NCBI GenBank assembly: GCA_018056275.1
Contig: JAGPFW010000034.1
Span: 1-7,243, forward strand
Direction: 5' to 3'
Origin: Patescibacteria group bacterium
Lineage (GTDB): Bacteria; Patescibacteriota; WWE3; UBA101185; UBA10185
DNA: 7,243 bases
Part shown: one piece after another, positions 1 through 6,765 of the stretch
How positions within the stretch are numbered: position 1 is the first letter of the stretch
Layout of the letters: each line of letters starts with the position of its first letter
The notes under the pieces: model-generated
What the model was told of the DNA's origin: nothing
The model's database searches: none
Seen by the model: only the letters and a program-made list of their open reading frames with translations
Position numbers and translations under genes: made by a program

Positions 1-274
1 CAACGAGTACACAGTAGGAGGATGTTTCCCAGTTAAATTTCATGATGCTTTGGCGGCGGGTCTTCCCACTGTTGTAACAGACCTTCCCGCTTATGCCCCT
101 TTTAAAGAAGTTTCTTATGTGGCTAAGACTCATGAAGAATTTGTTTCCTTAGTGAAAAAAGCTCTAATAGAAAACGATAGATCTAAGGAGTTGGAGCGTC
201 AAAAAGTGGCAGAGCAAAACGATTGGGATGGTAAAGTTGAGAAAATGTTACAAATAATCTCGGAAAACCTATAG
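1..274 (+). CDS. Glycosyltransferase, C-terminal fragment (truncated by window edge)
   Basis: This is the last 90 residues of a gene that begins left of the window; the first complete codon is at position 2 and it ends in TAG at 272-274. A TTG at 50 could be mistaken for a start, but the frame is open to the window edge and the 16 residues before it belong to the same motif. The visible PVKFHDALAAGLPTVVTDLP segment (visible residues 10-29) is the typical nucleotide-sugar-binding loop of a GT-B glycosyltransferase (Glycos_transf_1 / GT4-like clan): a Lys-Phe pair, a helix with Ala-Ala-Gly, then a Pro-Val-Val-type strand. The rest is a charged C-terminal helix ending in KMLQIISENL. The protein would transfer a sugar from an activated donor to a glycan lipid on the cytoplasmic face. 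It is followed 3 nt later by another glycosyltransferase, so it shares that operon. Donor and acceptor cannot be told from this fragment. Confidence 0.85.
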   Translation, partial: NEYTVGGCFPVKFHDALAAGLPTVVTDLPAYAPFKEVSYVAKTHEEFVSLVKKALIENDRSKELERQKVAEQNDWDGKVEKMLQIISENL

Positions 275-277
275 CGT

Positions 278-1423
278 ATGAATGTTTTATATGTTCTAAA
301 TTCAGGAAACCCAGGTGGGATGGAGCAACATGTTTTGGATTTGGTTAGGGGGATGCTTGATTTGGGGAATACTGTTTATGTTTGGTGTCCCCAAGGGGAT
401 TTTGTGCCTCAATTTGAGGAGGCAGGGGCTCTGGTGAGTTTAAAGAAAATCGGTTTTGATGTAGACCCAAAATATATTGTAGAACTATCGCGCTTTATAA
501 AAAGTAAAAATATAGATCTTGTTCACTCCCATGAACTAAAGGCAGGCGTAAATGCCATGATTAGTGGAAAAATTGCAGGGGTTCCTGTAGTAACTCATAC
601 CCACACGCCTATTTTGGAATGGCAGATTCCGTTGGTTAAGAAAAGGCTTAACACGTTTTTGTATTCATTCTTTGTTAATCATTTTTCCGCTGTGGAAATA
701 GCACTTACAGAAAGCAGAAAACGGGCAAAAATTATGGAGGGTATTCGAGAGTTTAAGCTAAAAATAATTCCCAACGCCGTAAATATTGATGACATAAATT
801 TGTCCCAAGAAACTAGGTTAAAAGGGCGGGAGGAGATTTTGAAAAAGTACAATATACCCTTAGATTCTTATGTGTTTGGTTTTATTAGTAGAATTTCGGT
901 TGAAAAGGGTCACAAGACGTTAGTTGAAGCATACAAAAAGGTTAAGGAGACATTGTCCTCTCGGGGGATTGTTGATAAAACCTTTTTATTTATTGGAGGT
1001 GGTGGGGATTTAGAAGCCGGTATCAAATCGCAAATAGCAGATTTAGGTTTGGGGCAGTGCACTTTAATAACAGGAAGGTTTTCTGCTGAAGATAAACCAA
1101 AGTTTTACTCTAGTTTGGATAGTTTTATTTTTCCAACCCTAGCCGAAGGTTTTGGAATTGTACTTATTGAGGCTATGGCAAACTCTCTTCCAGTAATTTG
1201 CTCCGATCTTGAAGTTTTACAAGAAGTTGGCGGAAGTGCGGTTAGATATTTTGAAACCGCAAACTCTGATGATTTAGCAGAGAAAATGGTAGATATGTAT
1301 GTTCGTGCTGATCAATATAAGGATTTAGCAACTCAGGGTTTTGAAAGGGTAAAAGACCTTTATTCAATGGAAAGTTTTGTGCAAAAGTATTACGCGTTAT
1401 ATTTGGAGGTATTAAACAGATGA
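278..1423 (+). CDS. GT4-family glycosyltransferase (GT-B fold)
   Basis: This is a complete 381-residue retaining glycosyltransferase of normal GT4 length. The N-terminal half (residues 1-165) is a Glyco_transf_4-like acceptor domain, with a first strand MNVLYVLNS, a glycine loop NPGGMEQH (11-18) and a histidine-rich stretch THTHTP (106-111). IPNAVN (164-169) marks the interdomain region. The C-terminal Glycos_transf_1 domain has GFISRISVEKGH (201-212, Arg205 and Lys210 in the positions that usually contact donor phosphates). It also has the EX7E motif (Glu290 and Glu298 in EGFGIVLIE), the signature of GT4 donor binding. The ATG at 278 is chosen because strand 1 starts at once and the previous stop is only 3 nt upstream; there is no strong Shine-Dalgarno, so translation is probably coupled to the upstream gene. 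The last codons overlap the next gene by ATGA. It likely adds one sugar to a polyprenyl-linked glycan. The sugar is unknown. Confidence 0.93.
   Translation: MNVLYVLNSGNPGGMEQHVLDLVRGMLDLGNTVYVWCPQGDFVPQFEEAGALVSLKKIGFDVDPKYIVELSRFIKSKNIDLVHSHELKAGVNAMISGKIAGVPVVTHTHTPILEWQIPLVKKRLNTFLYSFFVNHFSAVEIALTESRKRAKIMEGIREFKLKIIPNAVNIDDINLSQETRLKGREEILKKYNIPLDSYVFGFISRISVEKGHKTLVEAYKKVKETLSSRGIVDKTFLFIGGGGDLEAGIKSQIADLGLGQCTLITGRFSAEDKPKFYSSLDSFIFPTLAEGFGIVLIEAMANSLPVICSDLEVLQEVGGSAVRYFETANSDDLAEKMVDMYVRADQYKDLATQGFERVKDLYSMESFVQKYYALYLEVLNR
1405..1410 (+). promoter_or_regulatory. Shine-Dalgarno for the 1420 glycosyltransferase gene
   Basis: GGAGGT lies 9 nt before the ATG at 1420, inside the last codons of the preceding gene. 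It is a near-perfect match to the anti-SD of 16S rRNA. It fixes this start and shows that genes inside the operon are translated by SD-led initiation despite the ATGA overlap. Confidence 0.75.
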
Positions 1424-2619
1424 AAGTTCTAATGTTGGGAAGAATTGGACTTTTGGAAAATGGAGGAGGGGATAAAGTACAAATAGAAAATACAGCATTG
1501 GAGTTACGAAAACTGGGAGTTGAAGTTGAGATAAAAACGGGATTTAATTTTAATCCTCAAGATTATGATTTAATTCATGTTTTTCAACTGGACTGGACTG
1601 CGGAGACATACTTATACGCTCAAAAAGTAAAGAAAGCTCAGAAACCTTTGGTACTGTCTCCAATTCATCACAACATAAAGGAAGTGCAAAAATTTGATGA
1701 TTTGTATGCCTTTGACTTCAGAAGGTTATCCAAGCTGGTTTTTAAGGATCAACACAAACGGGATACATTTAAAAATGTTTACAGGTCCTTTTCTGAACCT
1801 GAGAAAATAATCCCCACGGTTAAAAGCATCTTCAAAGGTTTGGAGAAAATGCACCGTGAGACTTTATCTCTTTCGGATAGGGTTTTAGTGCAAACAAAGC
1901 TGGAAGCGCGGGATTTACAGGAAACCTATGGAGTCAATTTTAAATGGGAGTTAATCCCTAATGGTGTTGGGGAGAACTTCCTTTCCCCACAAGTAAAGCA
2001 AAATCCTTTAGGATTCGAAAATTATCTAATATGTGTTGGTAGAATAGAGCCAAGAAAAAACCAACTTAATATAATAAAAGCTGTGGAAGAGGCGCGCAGA
2101 GAAATAAAGGAAAAGGATACAGGTGCGGATCCAGAATTGGTTTTTGTTGGAAAAAAGGTTGGCTTCAAGCATTTTGAATATACTAAAGAATTTAATAAGG
2201 CACTCTCTCAAAAGAATTGGATTCACTACATAGAACAAATACCATATAAGGATATGCCTACATATTACGCTCATGCAAAAGTTGGGATTTCTGCGAGTTG
2301 GTTTGAGACAACTGGTTTAACAAGTTTAGAGGCTTTGTTTTGTGGCGCAAATGCTGTTGCTTCAGGTGAAAGAGCCAAGGAGTATTTGGGGGATTTAGCT
2401 TTTTACTGTATTCCGGAAGATGTTTGCTCAATCAAGAATGCCGTCAAAAAGGCTTATTTTGCCCCAAAGCCTATCATACCTGATTCTATGCGCAATTTTT
2501 ATACATGGGAAAATGCCGCTAAAAAAACATATTTGGTGTATCAAGAGGTTTTGCAGAAAGAGCAAAATGTCCTTCTTGAAGTGGCCAATAAAGAAAATTA
2601 CAATGAGGAGATAATATGA
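1420..2619 (+). CDS. Divergent GT4-like glycosyltransferase
   Basis: This is a complete 399-residue GT-B glycosyltransferase. Visible elements in order are strand 1 MKVLMLGRIG, the glycine loop NGGGDKVQ (14-21), DYDLIHVFQLDW (48-59), the linker IPNGVGENF (179-187), the C-terminal domain opening CVGRIEPRKNQ (205-215, Arg208 and Lys213 in donor-phosphate positions), and an EX7E pair Glu296/Glu304 within FETTGLTSLE. The loop is FETTGLTSLEALFCGA rather than the common EGFG form, so this is an atypical subgroup. Between about residues 84 and 150 there is a long, charged segment (many Lys, Arg, Asp, Phe) that most GT4 proteins lack at this point; it may be an acceptor-recognition insertion. A charged tail (380-399) follows the last helix. 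The start is supported by the GGAGGT at 1405. The gene overlaps both neighbours by 4 nt (ATGA). The role is inferred as sugar transfer onto the same lipid-linked glycan as its neighbours; the specificity is unknown. Confidence 0.88.
   Translation: MKVLMLGRIGLLENGGGDKVQIENTALELRKLGVEVEIKTGFNFNPQDYDLIHVFQLDWTAETYLYAQKVKKAQKPLVLSPIHHNIKEVQKFDDLYAFDFRRLSKLVFKDQHKRDTFKNVYRSFSEPEKIIPTVKSIFKGLEKMHRETLSLSDRVLVQTKLEARDLQETYGVNFKWELIPNGVGENFLSPQVKQNPLGFENYLICVGRIEPRKNQLNIIKAVEEARREIKEKDTGADPELVFVGKKVGFKHFEYTKEFNKALSQKNWIHYIEQIPYKDMPTYYAHAKVGISASWFETTGLTSLEALFCGANAVASGERAKEYLGDLAFYCIPEDVCSIKNAVKKAYFAPKPIIPDSMRNFYTWENAAKKTYLVYQEVLQKEQNVLLEVANKENYNEEII
2605..2610 (+). promoter_or_regulatory. Shine-Dalgarno for the 2616 membrane protein gene
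   Basis: GAGGAG lies 5 nt before the ATG at 2616, within the end of the preceding coding region. It supports the ATGA-overlap start and translational coupling to the upstream glycosyltransferase. Confidence 0.7.
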
Positions 2620-5543
2620 ATATAGAGCTTTTTTTGATAATACTGGTGTTTCTTTCCTCCCTGACTTTACTTTTTCTTGATAAAAAGCTTGCTGTGTCTG
2701 TATTGTTGGTACTTTCGGTACTTCTGCACAAGCAATTGTTTAAAGTTTATTCCTGGAATTTTTTACCCGTTAGAATATTTATGTTGGCTTTTGTGGTCTG
2801 GTCGCTTTACTTTGTTTTTAAAGAGTTTCTAAAAAGGAAAAATATTTGGTTTATTTTTCCTTACCTCAAAAACCCTTTCATTCTTTTGTTGAGTCTCCTT
2901 TGGCTCGTACGCGGAATCTCAATTTTATTTACAAAAAACCTTTCCGCAAGCCTTAACCTTTTTGCTTTTTTTACAACAATTGTATGTTTAGGAATTTTCC
3001 TTTTCTTATTTTTAAAAAACAAACCCGATCAGACACTTAAGTATATAAAAACTTATATTTATATAGTTTTTTCATTATGTCTTTTTGCTTTTTTTCAAGC
3101 TTACCTTTACTTGTCAACAGGAAAAATAATAGGTGCTTTATGGAATGTTCCTGATAAATTTCCTCGTTTGGGGTCCTTGTTTTGGGATGTTAATCACTTT
3201 GGAGGTTTATTGGCTGCAATATTGCCTGTTTTGGGTGCTCTTATTTTGTCCGCAAAAAAGATTAAGAGTGCCTTCCTTTATGTGCTCATGTTTTTTCCAA
3301 TGTCTGTAATTTTGGTACTAACCAACTCGCGCACTTCGTGGATTTTGGCTGGTGTTTCTGGAGTAATATTTTTTCTACTCCTCCTTTATAAAAAGTTTGG
3401 TAGGAAAGGCGTTATTGGCTTAAGTTTTGTTTTGGTTTTATGTTTGGTGGGGTTCTTATTTGAATACTCCAATCATGAGAGCCCTTTGAGAAAAAAGATA
3501 AATGAATTTTTTCACTACAGAATGGATTCTTTTGATGCGCACTTTATGTTAATAGAAGGGTCCATTGAGATATTTGACAAATTTCCCGTTTTTGGTGGCG
3601 GATACGGTGGGTTTTTTGAGCATTTTACAACTACCACTATTTCGGCAGAATACTTTGGGCGTGACCCTGCCGCTTTTACTACAAGAGTCCCTGCCCATAC
3701 AATTTGGGGTGAAGTACTTTCCGAAACGGGTTTAGTAGGCTTAGTTTTTTTTGTACTTTTTATTGGGCTTATTTTAGGCACTTTGCTTTATTCCTTCTTT
3801 ATTTCTGAAGCAAAAGAGCAAGCCCTTCTTTCTCTCGCCATGTTTTCCTCCATTTTGGGATGGTTGGTGGCAGGCATATTTTATTCCTATAACAGCGAAT
3901 TCTTTTTCTTGATTTTATTTTTGTACTTTATGTATGGTGTCTCTGTTTTGGGTAAAAATTATGAATTAAATAAAATGCTTAAGTTTTTTACGAGCAGATT
4001 TGATTTTGGTTTTATTTTTATTGCTGTTATTTCATTTTGTTTAATTTTTGTTTCTTTAGGAAGTACTCACCTAGTCCCTTGGGATGAGGCTATTTATGCA
4101 GGTGTGGCAAAAAACATGGTTAATACGGGTGAATATATGGTTATGGAGTGGATCCCTGGAAAAGTCTGGTTTGAAAAACCCCCATTGCTTATGTGGTTAA
4201 TGGCAGGTTTTATGCACCTTTTGGGAATAGGGGAATGGGCGGCAAGACTCCCTTCGGCTATTTTTGGGTTTCTAACAATTCTACTTGTGTATACTTGGGC
4301 AAAAAAAATGTTTGGAAAAGGCGCGGCGTTTGTTTCTGCATTAGCACTGTTAACATCCGTTCATTTTTTGTACTATGCCCGTGCCTCAATGATGGATGTT
4401 ACTGTTACCTTTTTTATTACTCTTTCCCTTTTCTTATATTATGAGGCAAAAAGGAATTTTAAGCCTTTATTTTGGCTTTTTTCGGGTGTTTCTGTGGGAT
4501 TAGCGATTATGACAAAGGGGGTTATTGGTTTTTTACCTTTTGTAGTTATTGGCTTATATGAGCTATACCTTTTTTCTTCAAGACAGCAAAAGTTCTCTTT
4601 AACATTGTGTAAAAACTATTTTTTGCTTATTTTATACGCTTTTATAATAATATTGCCTTGGCATTTGTATATGCATCAGCAATTTGGTATGGATTTTTGG
4701 GCGAATTATATTGGATATCATGTTTTTGATAGAGCGATTTCTGCCATAGAAGACAAGGGCCAACCTTTTTTCTGGTACCTTGTTGTTCTTAAAGTAAGCA
4801 TGAGAATTTGGTTTGTGGTTTTGGTTCCCGCCTTTTTTTATGCAATTTCTAAGGCTTTTAGGAAACAAAACGATTTAGTTTTTATTCTAATATGGGGAGT
4901 GTCTATTTTTCTTTTCTTTTCTATAGCAAGATCAAAGCTGGTTTGGTATATCATTCCTGTTTATCCCGCCGCAGTTTTTTTAGTGGGCTTCTTTTTAACG
5001 GATGTTGCTACTATGGGGATTTTTGTTTTGTCTAATCTTGCAAGTATTTTTACGCATTTACCCACATCCATAAGGGATTTTGTTAAAAAAGTATCTCAAC
5101 CTAGGGAGACAAGTTTGACCCTTCATTTTTTGGTTTATTTTGCAATAACAACTTTTGGACTTACATATTTTTACTTCAACAAAAAGATGGTTTATACGGG
5201 TGATTTAACAGGGAAGCAAGCAAGGCTTATCCAATACAAAGATACCCGTTTTGGTTTGGAAGAAGTTTTATATGTGGACAAAGTAGAACGTCCCCTTCCG
5301 CTGTTTTACTCCAATGGCCCTGTAGAAACTGTGGAATTTGGTCATTTGCAAAGGCAACTAAAGAATGCCCAAGAAGAAGACAGGCAGGTTGTTTTTATAA
5401 CAAAATCCAGCAGATTTGATGCTTTAAAAGAAGAATTTCCGTTAATATTGCCAGTAATGCAAGAAAAGGAATGGATTTTAGGTTACTTGCCTACGCGAAT
5501 TGTGGAGGTTAGTGTAGGTGATCCCGCGGGTATACAGGAATAA
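2616..5543 (+). CDS. Fusion membrane protein: O-antigen ligase/polymerase-like half plus ArnT/PMT-like glycosyltransferase half
   Basis: The 975-residue polytopic protein has two recognisable halves in one uninterrupted frame. Residues 1-446 form a WaaL/Wzy/PglL-like (O-antigen ligase family) domain with about a dozen hydrophobic segments, FWDVNHFGG (189-197), LTNSRTSW (235-242, Arg239), FPVFGGGYGGF (323-333), and a large extracytoplasmic loop ending in His361. That histidine begins a spacing His-Thr-X9-Gly372-X2-Gly375, close to the H[NSQ]X9GXX[GTY] ligase motif. A short basic linker (447-461) leads to a PMT_2/ArnT-like GT-C domain. This half has Asp490-Glu491 in the first outer loop, KPPL (521-524) and Asp594, the residues expected to handle a polyprenyl-phosphate-sugar donor and metal. 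About 120 mostly soluble residues (855-975) form an outer C-terminal domain. Each half is usually a separate protein of about 400-550 residues. Inferred role: extracytoplasmic glycan polymerisation or transfer plus addition of a sugar from a lipid-phosphate donor. The acceptor (glycan, lipid or protein) is unknown. Confidence 0.88.
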   Translation: MNIELFLIILVFLSSLTLLFLDKKLAVSVLLVLSVLLHKQLFKVYSWNFLPVRIFMLAFVVWSLYFVFKEFLKRKNIWFIFPYLKNPFILLLSLLWLVRGISILFTKNLSASLNLFAFFTTIVCLGIFLFLFLKNKPDQTLKYIKTYIYIVFSLCLFAFFQAYLYLSTGKIIGALWNVPDKFPRLGSLFWDVNHFGGLLAAILPVLGALILSAKKIKSAFLYVLMFFPMSVILVLTNSRTSWILAGVSGVIFFLLLLYKKFGRKGVIGLSFVLVLCLVGFLFEYSNHESPLRKKINEFFHYRMDSFDAHFMLIEGSIEIFDKFPVFGGGYGGFFEHFTTTTISAEYFGRDPAAFTTRVPAHTIWGEVLSETGLVGLVFFVLFIGLILGTLLYSFFISEAKEQALLSLAMFSSILGWLVAGIFYSYNSEFFFLILFLYFMYGVSVLGKNYELNKMLKFFTSRFDFGFIFIAVISFCLIFVSLGSTHLVPWDEAIYAGVAKNMVNTGEYMVMEWIPGKVWFEKPPLLMWLMAGFMHLLGIGEWAARLPSAIFGFLTILLVYTWAKKMFGKGAAFVSALALLTSVHFLYYARASMMDVTVTFFITLSLFLYYEAKRNFKPLFWLFSGVSVGLAIMTKGVIGFLPFVVIGLYELYLFSSRQQKFSLTLCKNYFLLILYAFIIILPWHLYMHQQFGMDFWANYIGYHVFDRAISAIEDKGQPFFWYLVVLKVSMRIWFVVLVPAFFYAISKAFRKQNDLVFILIWGVSIFLFFSIARSKLVWYIIPVYPAAVFLVGFFLTDVATMGIFVLSNLASIFTHLPTSIRDFVKKVSQPRETSLTLHFLVYFAITTFGLTYFYFNKKMVYTGDLTGKQARLIQYKDTRFGLEEVLYVDKVERPLPLFYSNGPVETVEFGHLQRQLKNAQEEDRQVVFITKSSRFDALKEEFPLILPVMQEKEWILGYLPTRIVEVSVGDPAGIQE

Positions 5544-5557
5544 TGGAAGTAGGAACA

Positions 5558-6730
5558 CTAACTGTATTTAGGCTTTAATACAAACATTCCCGTTACTAAA
5601 ATCGCTACCACCCCTGCTAAAAGTTGCGCATATGCCAGACCCTGTAATTCCATTTTTGGTACTAGAAGAAAAATACCAAGTAAAAATGAACCCAATTTTG
5701 TCAAACTTATTCTTAAAATTTTTTTTGTATCTTCTTGAATAAAAAAATAATTCTCCATAAAAGCCGCGATCGCGTTAAGTGTTGCCGCAAAAACCAAGAT
5801 ATTTAATAGTCCAAGTGACTCCTTGAATTGAGGTCCAAAGAACTTTCCTATTATAAAATGAGAAGCAATTACTCCCAAAATCCCAACTACAAAAATTCCT
5901 CCGGCAAGTAAAAAAATTTCATCAAAGCTGTACTTTAGGTTTTGTTCTTTTCTTTTGGCATTCTTGGGAAGTAGTACTGTAAAAATGGAAAGTGAAAGCA
6001 GCGCGAAAATGACAGAAACCTTATTTGCCAGTGCAAAAATTCCAACATCAGAAAAACCCCTAATAGTGTTGGCAACTGCATTAGAAAGGGCGGGCCACAT
6101 TTCGGTTATGATTTGAGAAATACCTGCTGGCCACGCTATTTTTAGTAAGGAGAAGTTTCTTTTTAGGCTCAGATTTTTAAGTGGGTTTTTTATAAGCAAT
6201 AAAAGGAGCCCTCCAAATATAGAGAGACCAAAAATCCCTGTTGTTGCGGGGACTGTAGCTTTTATTAATCCCAAAAACAAAAAAAAGGCAAAAATTGCTT
6301 TTATTATGGCAGGAATTGTGTACAAAAGTACCAGGAGCAAATATTCCTCTTCCCTTTGGTAAAGTGCGTACAAAAGATAATTTAAGGTATAAGCGGCAAG
6401 ACTGCCTATCATTATTAAAGCAAGTGTTGCAGAAAACAGATTGAAAATAAATAACGACATTATTCCGAATACTGCAGAAAGTACGAAAAGGAAAACTTTT
6501 ATCCCAATAAATTCCTGAGTATTTACTTTATGCAATATAGAACCTGCAACAAAAGTGGAATTTGTACCAAAATCGGTTAGGCGGGCTAAAACTAGAAGAA
6601 TGCTGACAAATAAAGCATATTTTCCAAAATCAGCAAGATCAAGTGAATTTGCCACAGCCCAAAGAAAAACAAATCCTAGTAGGGCATTTATCATGTTCCC
6701 TGCTGTAACAAGGGAAATCTTCTTTAGCAT
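5558..6730 (-). CDS. Wzx-like polysaccharide flippase (MOP/MATE superfamily)
   Basis: This 390-residue membrane protein resembles Polysacc_synt/RfbX-type lipid-linked oligosaccharide translocases. It has about 12 hydrophobic segments (roughly 4-27, 36-52, 75-97, 100-122, 131-155, 161-181, 196-216, 227-254, 273-293, 305-328, 340-358, 363-386), so the core fold seems complete although it is shorter than many Wzx proteins. Family-like features are the DFGKYAL segment after the first helix (34-40), LTDFGTN (51-57) and DVGIFALANKVS (228-239) opening the second half of the transporter. It would flip undecaprenyl-type lipid-linked glycan units across the cytoplasmic membrane, supplying the extracytoplasmic enzyme encoded at 2616-5543. 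The ATG at 6728-6730 is preferred because the first helix begins at once and an extended -10 element sits 6 nt upstream, implying a leaderless mRNA. It is convergent with the operon and divergent from the 6766 gene. A transporter of another MOP subfamily is possible but less likely here. Confidence 0.9.
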   Translation of the reverse strand: MLKKISLVTAGNMINALLGFVFLWAVANSLDLADFGKYALFVSILLVLARLTDFGTNSTFVAGSILHKVNTQEFIGIKVFLFVLSAVFGIMSLFIFNLFSATLALIMIGSLAAYTLNYLLYALYQREEEYLLLVLLYTIPAIIKAIFAFFLFLGLIKATVPATTGIFGLSIFGGLLLLLIKNPLKNLSLKRNFSLLKIAWPAGISQIITEMWPALSNAVANTIRGFSDVGIFALANKVSVIFALLSLSIFTVLLPKNAKRKEQNLKYSFDEIFLLAGGIFVVGILGVIASHFIIGKFFGPQFKESLGLLNILVFAATLNAIAAFMENYFFIQEDTKKILRISLTKLGSFLLGIFLLVPKMELQGLAYAQLLAGVVAILVTGMFVLKPKYS

Positions 6731-6736
6731 GGGGAA

Positions 6737-6745
6737 AGTATATCA
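6737..6745 (-). promoter_or_regulatory. Extended -10 promoter of the flippase gene (leaderless)
   Basis: Read on the minus strand this is TGATATACT, i.e. TGn followed by a one-mismatch -10 hexamer. Six nt (TTCCCC) separate it from the ATG at 6730, so transcription should start at or within a base or two of the start codon. There is no purine-rich Shine-Dalgarno in that gap and no convincing -35 hexamer, which fits an extended -10, leaderless gene. This is predicted from sequence only. Confidence 0.5.
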
Positions 6746-6750
6746 TTCAA

Positions 6751-6759
6751 TGTTACAAT
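6751..6759 (+). promoter_or_regulatory. Extended -10 promoter of the 6766 glycosyltransferase gene (leaderless)
   Basis: TGTTACAAT is a TGn motif followed by TACAAT, one mismatch from TATAAT. It ends 6 nt (TTATCT) before the ATG at 6766, the same spacing as in the divergent flippase promoter. No Shine-Dalgarno fits in the gap and no good -35 lies upstream (that region is within the flippase promoter and start). The predicted transcript is leaderless. Confidence 0.5.
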
Positions 6760-6765
6760 TTATCT

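Larger units (their letters stand above)
6737..6759. repeat. Imperfect dyad joining the two divergent promoters
   Basis: The 23-bp stretch is symmetric at 8 of 11 base pairs around the C at 6748, with a perfect CATT-C-AATG core at 6744-6752. The ends of the core supply the TG dinucleotides of both extended -10 elements. The symmetry may simply reflect two similar promoters placed back to back, or it could be an operator read by a dimeric regulator. Confidence 0.4.

Noticed and set aside
278..2619. Alternative genetic code (TGA as glycine), as in some Patescibacteria
   Set aside because: TGA falls exactly at the ATGA overlaps after full-length domains, and no in-frame TGA interrupts any of the genes, so the standard bacterial code fits.
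3515..3781. Minus-strand open frame opposite the ligase-like domain
   Set aside because: It has no recognisable domain or Shine-Dalgarno and lies entirely over a well-supported membrane protein. The same holds for the other short opposite-strand or out-of-frame stretches at 2026-2274, 2420-2614, 2519-2731, 4193-4444, 4632-4868 and 6555-6797.
3975..3977. Internal ATG (Met454 of the fusion protein) as the true start of a separate ArnT-like gene
   Set aside because: There is no Shine-Dalgarno upstream, no stop codon between the two halves and no -10 at the leaderless spacing. A separate gene would need a stop for the upstream half.
5523..5530. CCCGCGGG palindrome near the end of the fusion gene as a terminator stem
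   Set aside because: It is a perfect palindrome with no loop and no following T-run, and it lies inside codons 970-972. It is more likely a chance coding sequence.
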